Origin: Paracoccus cavernae
Lineage (GTDB): Bacteria; Pseudomonadota; Alphaproteobacteria; Rhodobacterales; Rhodobacteraceae
Direction: 5' to 3'
Assembly: GCA_030410095.1 (NCBI GenBank)
Contig: JAUFRC010000001.1
Span: 1,872,501-1,936,500 of the forward strand
Length of the DNA: 64,000 nt
The notes beneath the pieces were generated by a model. It had not been told where the DNA came from, searched no databases, and worked only from the letters and a program-made list of their open reading frames with translations. Made by a program: the position numbers and the translations under genes. Shown in pieces: positions 57,481 to 64,000 of the stretch; within the stretch, counting starts at the first letter, position 1, and each line of letters opens with the position of its first letter.

Positions 57481-58332
57481 TTACAGCCACTTGCCTTGAA
57501 TGACCTGACGATAGACGTTCGTCAGCCAGCTGTTGCCCGCAGCGACAGGTTCGAGCCCGCGCGCGTGAAGCTGGTTATAGGCGTCCTGATAGAAGGGCGA
57601 GGACTGGAAGTTGTGACCAAGGATCGCACCCGCCGTCTGGGCCTGATCATTCATGCCAAGCGCCAGATAGGCCTCGGTCAGGCGCAGCAGGGCCTCGGGG
57701 GTCTGGGTCGTGGTCTGGTATTCCTCGACGACGACGCGGAAGCGGTTGATCGCCGCGGTGTAATGGCCGCGCTTGAGGTAGTAGCGCCCGATCTCCATTT
57801 CCTTTGCCGCAAGGTGGTCGAAGGCAAGGTCGAATTTGAGAATCGCCGAACGCGCATATTCGCTGTCGGGATATTCCTCGATGACTTCGCGCAGGGATTG
57901 GAGCGACTGGAAGGTCAGGCCCTGGTCGCGGCCGACATCGTCGATCTGGTCGTAATAGCTCAGCGCCAGCAGATATTTCGCGTAAGCCGCATCCTCGTCA
58001 CCCGGATAGGTGTCGATGAAGCGCTGCGCCGCGCCGCGGGCGTCTTCGTATTCGCGGGCACGGTGATAGCTGTAGGCCTGCATGATCAGGGCGCGCTTGG
58101 CCCATTCCGAATAGGGATAGAGACGCTCGACCTCGCCGAAGTAATGCACGGCATCCTTCGGCTTCTTGTTGTTCTCGAGCTCGAATTCGCCGCGCTTGTA
58201 GATCTGCTCGGCGGTGAAGCTCTCGAGTGATTCGGTCTTGCTGGCGCTGCTCTCTTTCGAGCAACCGGCAAGCAGGGCCACGGAGAGTGCCATTGCAACC
58301 AAGGAACCCGCCGATCTGAAACCTGCCATCAT
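57481..58332 (-). CDS. bamD: Outer-membrane assembly lipoprotein BamD
   Basis: The product is about 283 aa and intact. A lipoprotein signal (LVAMALSVALLAGC, lipobox Cys near residue 20) is followed by TPR-like repeats: AEQIYKRGEFELENNKKPKD, VERLYPYSEWAKRALIMQAY, RFIDTYPGDEDAAYAKYLLA and KEMEIGRYYLKRGHYTAAIN. BamD partners BamA in outer-membrane protein insertion. Two adjacent ATGs (58332, 58329) are possible. It ends six bases before recN begins. Confidence 0.93.
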   Translation of the reverse strand: MMAGFRSAGSLVAMALSVALLAGCSKESSASKTESLESFTAEQIYKRGEFELENNKKPKDAVHYFGEVERLYPYSEWAKRALIMQAYSYHRAREYEDARGAAQRFIDTYPGDEDAAYAKYLLALSYYDQIDDVGRDQGLTFQSLQSLREVIEEYPDSEYARSAILKFDLAFDHLAAKEMEIGRYYLKRGHYTAAINRFRVVVEEYQTTTQTPEALLRLTEAYLALGMNDQAQTAGAILGHNFQSSPFYQDAYNQLHARGLEPVAAGNSWLTNVYRQVIQGKWL

Positions 58333-58469
58333 GTCCTGCCTGTCAGAATCCATTAACTCACCAATGGCCGACGGCCACAGCGCCGATCTCCTAGCACAGA
58401 AAATCCGGCTGCGCAAAATGCCAAAGCATTCCAAAGGAGGTGTTTTCCATCGATTGGTCTGGCAATCGC

Positions 58470-59395
58470 TTACGCGACCGCCAGTTCACCAACCCGCGGG
58501 GCCTGACGAAAGACGCCTGCGCCCGGAAGACGCTTGTGCTGACCCTCGGTCAAAGTGACCCATTCCCAAGCGTCCGGCGCGGCGAAAAGCGCACGCAGAA
58601 GCTTGTTGGTCATGGCATGGCCGGCGCGGTGGCCCGTATAGCGCGCCAGCAGCGGCGCACCGGCCAGCGCGAGATCGCCGACGGCATCGAGCATCTTGTG
58701 GCGCACGGCCTCGTCCTGATGGCGCAGGCCGCCGGGCGAGAGCACTTTGTCGCCGTCGATCACAACTGCGTTCATGAAGGTACCGCCGAGGGCGAGGCCC
58801 GATTTCTGCATCGTCTCGACGTCCGAGAGGCGGCAGAAGGTGCGGCTGTCCATCAATTCGCGCACGAAAGCGCCATTGGCCATGTTCAGGCTTTTTCCTG
58901 ATGACCGATCGCGGCATCGGTGAAGTCGATGTCGAAATGGATCTCGAGGTTGTCGGCCGGCGAAAGGCGGGCAAAGCCTTCGCCGTGATGGACCTCGACC
59001 GTGCGCAGAACGCGGATGGCGCGCAGCGGCGCGGCTTGCGCACGCACTCCGACCTCTTCGATACCCGCCACGAATTGCGCGGCCGAACCATCGAGGATCG
59101 GCACTTCGGGGCCGTTGATCTCGATCAGGGCATTGGTGATGCCCAGGCCCGAAAGCGCGGCCATGACATGTTCGATGGTCGAGATGGTAACCCCGTCCTC
59201 GCCCTCGAGCAGCGTGCAGAGCTGCGAAGGCTTGACCAGATCCCAACGGGCCGGAATGCGCAGACCGCCAAGGTCGGTGCGCGAAAAGACGATGCCATGA
59301 TCCACGGGCGCAGGCAGAATCGCCAAGCGCACGGCTGCACCGGAATGCAGGCCGACACCGCGGAACTGAGCTTTGCGTGCAATCGTGTATTGCAT
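58470..59395 (-). CDS. lpxC: UDP-3-O-acyl-N-acetylglucosamine deacetylase
   Basis: The product is about 308 aa with one base restored near 58893 (GHQEK-SLNMANGAFVREL). It contains MQYTIARKAQFRGVGLHSG, the zinc His in TISTIEHVMAALSGLGI, and catalytic and metal residues in RHKMLDAVGDLALAGAPLLA and YTGHRAGHAMTNKLLRALFA. LpxC carries out the committed step of lipid A synthesis. It lies between ftsZ and bamD, as in other Rhodobacteraceae. Confidence 0.95.
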
Positions 59396-59572
59396 GATAA
59401 CCGCCGAATTTCTCTGTCTCACTCCGGCGGCAGGACGATCCTGTGCCGGTATGATCTCAGTTAGGCATGGGGCGGTCAGGTCTCAATTAACGAATTATGA
59501 CTCGATGTAACAATCGGACTGCATTCCTGACATAACCTTGCCGATGGAAAACAAACCTTTGATTTCAAAATG

Positions 59573-59592
59573 AAAAAGGCCGCTTGGCGGCC
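59573..59592 (-). terminator. Terminator after ftsZ
   Basis: On the minus strand GGCCGC-CAA-GCGGCC followed by five T, about 40 bases after the ftsZ stop. Confidence 0.85.
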
Positions 59593-59629
59593 CCTTCCCT
59601 CTTATGACTGTCGCGATTTCGTGATCGGA

Positions 59630-61270
59630 TCAGTTTGCCTGACGACGCAGGAAAGCCGGGATTTCGACACGGTCATCGGCGCGATCAGGGCTGGCCAGAT
59701 CCTCGAATCCGGCGTCGAAACCGCTTTTCTGGCGGCTGGCGACACGCTCGCTGACGCGTTCGGCGATCGAGCTCGGCGCGGGTTTTTCCTGCGGCTGCTC
59801 CTGACCACCGGCCATACGTTCGATCATGCGGCCGAGGCCCGCCATACGGCCCATGCCGCGGGCGCTTTCGGGCTGCGGCGCCGGAGCGGCTGCGCGCGGC
59901 TGAGGCGCACGCTCGGCCGGAGCCTGCTGCGTGGCACGGCGCATGCGGTCGAGCACTTCCGGCGAGGGCGAGCCTGCCGTCGGGCTCGGCGCGCGGCGCG
60001 GAGCGGTGAAATCGGCCGCATCGCCGGTCAGCGGATCGGCTGCCGGACGGCGCTGCTCGACCGGACGATAGGCCGGTGCGGGCATATCCTCGGCCGGAAC
60101 CTCGGACGCATACTCGTTCGTCTGCGGACGCGGGCTCGGGGCTGCGACCGGCGCATGGCTTGCTTCGGGCGCTGCGCGACGCGGGGGCGGCGGCAGGTCG
60201 TCTTCGTCAACCATCGGCGCGGCGGCGGGCTTTTGCGCGACCGGCGGGTTCTGGGTCAGCGGCTCGCGCAGGCTGCGGCGCTGCGGGTCCGAGGCCAGCA
60301 TGTCTGCCGAGTCGATGCCGGTTGCGACGACCGAAACGCGGATCGAACCGTCGAGGCTCGGGTCCAGCGTCGAGCCGACGATGATATTGGCTTCGGGATC
60401 GACTTTCTCGCGGATCTTCTCGGCGGCTTCGTCCATCTCGAACAGGGTGAGGTCGTAGCCACCCGTGATGTTGATGAGCACGCCTTTCGCGCCTTGGAGG
60501 CTGATTTCGTCCAGCAGCGGGTTCGCGATCGCCTTTTCGGCTGCCTGAACGGCACGGTTCTCGCCCGAGGCTTCGCCCGCACCCATCATCGCCTTGCCCA
60601 TCTCGTCCATGACCGAGCGGACGTCGGCGAAGTCGAGGTTGATCAGGCCCGGGCGGACCATCAGGTCGGTCACGCCTTTGACGCCCTGATAGAGCACGTC
60701 GTCGGCCATGGCGAAGGCTTCGGTGAAGGTGGTTTTTTCGTTGGCCAGACGGAAGAGGTTCTGGTTCGGGATAATGATCAGCGTGTCGACGACCTTCTGC
60801 AGGGCCTCGATGCCCTCGTTGGCCTGACGCATGCGCTTGGCACCTTCGAACTGGAAGGGCTTGGTGACGACGCCGACGGTCAGGATGCCCATTTCACGGG
60901 CGGCCTGCGCGATGATCGGGGCCGCGCCGGTACCGGTGCCGCCGCCCATGCCGGCGGTGATGAAGCACATATGCGCGCCCATCAGGTGGTCGACGATGTC
61001 TTCGATGGTTTCTTCGGCGGCTTTCGCGCCGATCGAGGGCTTCGCACCTGCGCCCAGACCTTCGGTCACCCGCGGGCCAAGCTGGATGCGCTGTTCGGCG
61101 CGCGACTGGTGGAGTGCCTGTGCATCGGTATTGGCGACGACGAACTCAACACCATCGAGCTGCTTTTCGATCATGTTATTGACGGCATTGCCGCCCGCAC
61201 CACCGACGCCGAATACGGTGATCCGCGGCGACAGTTCCTGATCTTCGTTCAGCATCAGATTAAGGTTCAT
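59630..61270 (-). CDS. ftsZ: Cell division GTPase FtsZ
   Basis: The 546-aa product is intact. The GTP-binding part starts [20 protein letters not shown], the tubulin signature is [20 protein letters not shown], and the T7 loop contains [13 protein letters not shown]. The linker from about residue 320 to 530 is long and rich in Pro/Ala (such as [15 protein letters not shown]), as usual for alphaproteobacteria. The end [15 protein letters not shown] is the conserved peptide that binds FtsA and other partners. The start at 61270 is [13 protein letters not shown]. Confidence 0.98.
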   Translation of the reverse strand: MNLNLMLNEDQELSPRITVFGVGGAGGNAVNNMIEKQLDGVEFVVANTDAQALHQSRAEQRIQLGPRVTEGLGAGAKPSIGAKAAEETIEDIVDHLMGAHMCFITAGMGGGTGTGAAPIIAQAAREMGILTVGVVTKPFQFEGAKRMRQANEGIEALQKVVDTLIIIPNQNLFRLANEKTTFTEAFAMADDVLYQGVKGVTDLMVRPGLINLDFADVRSVMDEMGKAMMGAGEASGENRAVQAAEKAIANPLLDEISLQGAKGVLINITGGYDLTLFEMDEAAEKIREKVDPEANIIVGSTLDPSLDGSIRVSVVATGIDSADMLASDPQRRSLREPLTQNPPVAQKPAAAPMVDEDDLPPPPRRAAPEASHAPVAAPSPRPQTNEYASEVPAEDMPAPAYRPVEQRRPAADPLTGDAADFTAPRRAPSPTAGSPSPEVLDRMRRATQQAPAERAPQPRAAAPAPQPESARGMGRMAGLGRMIERMAGGQEQPQEKPAPSSIAERVSERVASRQKSGFDAGFEDLASPDRADDRVEIPAFLRRQAN

Positions 61271-61490
61271 TGCTCGACTGCCTTTGCCTGTTACGCCGGG
61301 CAATGCGGGCCACCCGGACGAATCCCCGTTTATTAGCGACAAGCCTACCCAGAAACTTGGCAAGCGTCACCCGAAAAACACAGTTATCATACAAAATGTC
61401 GCGCAAGCAATGTTCCGACTCGGCGGTATATTGCTCATGCAACTTCATATGGTGGGAAACCTCCCACCAGCCACCTTCTGTCGTGGTCGC

Positions 61491-62823
61491 TTACCAGTTG
61501 TTTTTAAACCAACGATAGGCGCGGCGCAGCGAGCGGGCCGGATAACTTTCCGCAGGCATTTCAAAGTCCCACCACTCGTCTTGCGGATGAGCGGTCAGCA
61601 GCGCGAGACCGATTGCCGAGGCAAATCCCGGTGCGGTTGCGGAATGCGCGAGGCCTTGAATGCGCAGAGGACGGCCGATGCGGACGTTCTGGCCCAGCAT
61701 CCGGCTGGCCAAAACATCGAGGCCGGGGATCTGGCTGCCGCCGCCGGTCAGCACGATCTGGCGCGAGGGCAGATGGTCGAAGCCCGAAGCATCGAGAATC
61801 GCGCGCACCTCTTCGAGGATTTCCTCGACACGCGGACGCATGATGCCGATCAGGTCGGCGCGGCTCACGGTGCGGCGGTCGCGCTCCCAATCGCCGGTCT
61901 CGCCGCCCAGCTCGATCATCTCGGAATCGTCGCGCCCCGTGGCTTCGAGCCCGCCGTGGAGCGTCTTGATGCGCTCGGCGACCTGATGGGGCACGCGCAG
62001 GCCCTTGGCGATATCGGTGGTGATCAGATCGCCCCCGATCCGCGTCGCATCGGCGAAGATCATGTGCTTGCGGATGAAGACCGAAACGCCGGTCACGCCG
62101 CCGCCGAGGTCGATACAGGCCGCGCCGAGCTCCTGCTCGTCCTCCACCAGCGAGGCGAGCCCGCTGACATAGGAGGCCGAGGCCACCCCGCCAGCTCCAG
62201 ATCGCAGCGGCGGATACATTGCACGAGATTGCTCGCGGCATCGCCGTCGATCGTCAGCACATGCATGTCGCAGGCCAGTTTCGCGCCGGAATGTTCGCGC
62301 GGATCCATCAGCCCCGAACGGGCATCAACCGCGAAATTCACGGGTTGCGCATGGAGAACCTCGCGACCGCGACCGAAATCGGGCACGTCGCAAGAGGCCA
62401 GAACCCCCGCGACATCCTGCTCGGTGACCTTGCCGTTATTGATGACGATCTCGCCCGCCAGACCGTAAGAGGCAGGCCGCGCGCCCGAGATGCAGGCGAT
62501 GACGTGATCGACGCGCACCCCGCGATCTTCTGCGCCGATTGCACGACGGTGCGGATGGCGCGTTCGGTCTCGGCCATGGTCTCGATCTCGCCGAAACGCA
62601 TCCCGCGCGAGCGGGTGGTGGCGGCACCGATGACGCGGAAGTTGGACTGGCCCGCCATCGGACCCACACCGTCGGTCTCGCGGAACTGGCCGGGGCCGTC
62701 GAATTGCAGGATCAGACAGGCGATTTTCGAAGATCCGATATCGAGCACCGCGATCACACCGCGTTGCATCGCCTGACGCCGCATGTTCCGCATGGCGCGC
62801 TGGCCTTGATACAGGTCCTTCAT
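61491..62823 (-). CDS. ftsA: Cell division protein FtsA
   Basis: The product is about 444 aa with two bases restored (near 62515 and 62195). The actin-like fold is present: AVLDIGSSKIACLILQFDG (phosphate 1), GAACIDLGGGVTGVSVFIRK (phosphate 2) and IVLTGGGSQIPGLDVLASRM (adenosine). The 1C domain lies around VRVDHVIACISGARPASYGL. The C-terminal amphipathic helix RSLRRAYRWFKNNW anchors FtsZ filaments to the membrane. It follows ftsQ by 39 bases. Confidence 0.95.
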
Positions 62824-62862
62824 TGCCCTTCTGCTCCCTCAACAAAGTGTTTTTATAAAATT

Positions 62863-63915
62863 TTATCCGTTTTTCTTCTTGGCAGGCGGCGCGGCTTTCG
62901 CGGCCTTTTCCTTCTCTGCCTTCTTGATTGCCTCGGGGTCGAGCGGCTGGCCGTCCTGGCCCAGTTCGACCTGACCGCGTGCGCGGCGAATGGCGTTTTG
63001 TGCGTCCAGACCAATGCGCACCGAGGACGCCCTCGGAGCGCATGTCGACGACCGCGACATCGCGACCCAGAACATCCTGCGCCTTGTCGAGCGCGATCAC
63101 CCGCTCCAGCGCCGGCAGCGGGCCGTCAACCGGCAGCATGATGCGCTGGCCGCGATCGAGAACGAGATCCCAGCGGCGCTCTCCGACCCGCTCCAGCCCG
63201 CGCATGCGGGGCAGGATGGGACCGGCTGCGTCCAGCAGCAGCATCGCTTCGGCGGCGGCTTTGTCGGCCCCCTCGCCCGCGATCATCGGCAGGTCCTTGC
63301 GGACATCGCGCGAGGTCGCCGAGGCGACGCGGTGGCCGGTCTTGTCCAGAAGCTCGATCCCGCGCGAATGGCGCCACAGCACCACCGGCACACGCTCGGT
63401 CACGACGGCGGTCAGAACGCCGCCGGGCTGGATGCGCAGCTCGACCGATCGACCGCATCGAGCTTGAGCACGCGGGCCCGGAGCGCCTCGAGGTCGATGT
63501 CGAAGCTCGAAGCCGGCAGCGTCACCGGCAGCATGGCGCGCAGGCCCTTGTCGACGACAGGCGACGCGCCCTCGATCGACATGTCATGGACCATGAATTC
63601 TTCGCGGTTCTGGATCTTTTCGATCACGCCCGTGATGCCGCCCGAAAGCTGGGCGCGACGGGTCTCGTCGGACAGCCAGATGCCGATGGTCAGCGCGATC
63701 AGAAAGCCCGGCAGACCGACATGCATTATCTTGCGGACGAAGGGCGTCAGCCACATCCGGTGCAGTCGGTAAGCCAGCCGCGACGGCGCCGGATCGCGGC
63801 GCGGGGCGTTGCGGCTCTGGCCCTGAGGTTGCGGGCGCATCGGCGCATTGCGCGCGGGCGTCGGCCGGCTGCCGAAACCCGAAGTGCCACGCTGCTCGGG
63901 AGTTACGCCGAACAT
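62863..63915 (-). CDS. ftsQ: Cell division protein FtsQ
   Basis: The product is about 350 aa with the frame restored near 63455 and near 63025 (the second needs two lost bases or one gained). A Pro/Arg-rich cytoplasmic start ([15 protein letters not shown]) leads to one membrane helix ([16 protein letters not shown]). The POTRA domain is [20 protein letters not shown], and the beta domain includes [20 protein letters not shown]. It ends in a Lys/Ala-rich tail ([17 protein letters not shown]). FtsQ links FtsA/FtsZ to the septal synthases. Its ATG overlaps the end of ddl. Confidence 0.92.
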
Positions 63916-64000
63916 AGCGCCTCCTCGACGATCCAGCGGCACAATTCGGGGAAGCTGATCCCGAGATGGGCGGCCTGTTCGGGTGCAAGCGAGGTCGGCG
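63903..64000 (-). CDS. ddl: D-alanine--D-alanine ligase, C-terminal end
   Basis: The last 32 codons of a gene that enters from the right edge: [20 protein letters not shown] then [11 protein letters not shown] and stop. The PTSL-PEQA start of this piece is the conserved C-terminal signature of Ddl, which joins two D-alanines for peptidoglycan precursors. It overlaps the ftsQ start by 13 bases, the usual ddl-ftsQ arrangement. Confidence 0.85.
   Translation of the reverse strand, partial: PTSLAPEQAAHLGISFPELCRWIVEEALCSA

Overview
The window is a chromosomal segment of a GC-rich alphaproteobacterium, almost certainly a member of the Rhodobacteraceae/Paracoccaceae (Paracoccus/Rhodobacter-like). 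The evidence is the conserved gene blocks (rpsF-rpsR-rplI, glnB-glnA, pyrC-pyrE, an M23 peptidase-bactofilin pair, ddl-ftsQ-ftsA-ftsZ-lpxC-bamD-recN), an ScfR-type acyl-CoA regulator, the FtsZ tail ending EIPAFLRRQ, and an alphaproteobacterial LexA box of the form GAAC-N7-GAAC. The species cannot be fixed from the sequence alone.

Layout. 1-6.2 kb is core: prmC (partial), prfA, a YceI-family protein, the three ribosomal protein genes, a membrane/coiled-coil protein and tig. 6.26-28.92 kb is accessory DNA inserted at the 3' end of tRNA-Leu(TAG). The intact tRNA lies at 28868-28952 (minus). A near-perfect copy of its 3' half is at 9430-9483, and two more decayed copies are at about 6257 and 6567. 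The inner segment (9.43-28.92 kb) is a prophage-derived element. From the att site at 9430 it carries a cargo zone (DUF3850, a DUF488 / unknown / ADP-ribosyltransferase-like gene cluster, an SOS-box-controlled Y-family polymerase, an AAA/STAND-like ATPase with winged helix, a shortened SRAP gene). Then come lysis and tail-tip genes, a replication module with a symmetric repeat cluster, adenine methyltransferase and early genes. After these are a repressor with four palindromic operators, a rightward early operon that includes a probable Acb2/Tad1-like cyclic-nucleotide sponge and a DUF2303 protein, a truncated C5 methyltransferase fused to an N-terminally truncated tyrosine integrase, and att/tRNA. 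The outer segment (6.26-9.43 kb) is an older remnant holding a GT61 glycosyltransferase.

From 28.95 kb the window is core again: glnB-glnA, a heme-dependent N-demethylase-like protein, a GntP permease, purB, a FliG-like protein, gap, pyrC-pyrE, dnaB, a DUF486 protein, a Bcr/CflA-type exporter, the ScfR regulator with its TTTGCAAA boxes, M23 peptidase plus bactofilin, coaD, a CBS protein, a LysR regulator divergent from a valine-catabolism operon (mmsA, acyl-CoA dehydrogenase, 3-hydroxyisobutyryl-CoA hydrolase, mmsB), and the division/envelope cluster running to the end.

Caution for every entry: about 50 genes or gene parts change reading frame in mid-sequence. Nearly all of these are explained by loss of a single base, often in G/C runs. 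They hit essential genes (dnaB, ftsA, ftsQ, lpxC, prfA, purB, gap) as often as accessory ones, so I treat them as sequence/assembly errors and give whole-gene coordinates that span the shift. Larger truncations inside the prophage (methyltransferase/integrase junction, tail-tip genes, SRAP) cannot be explained this way and are probably real.
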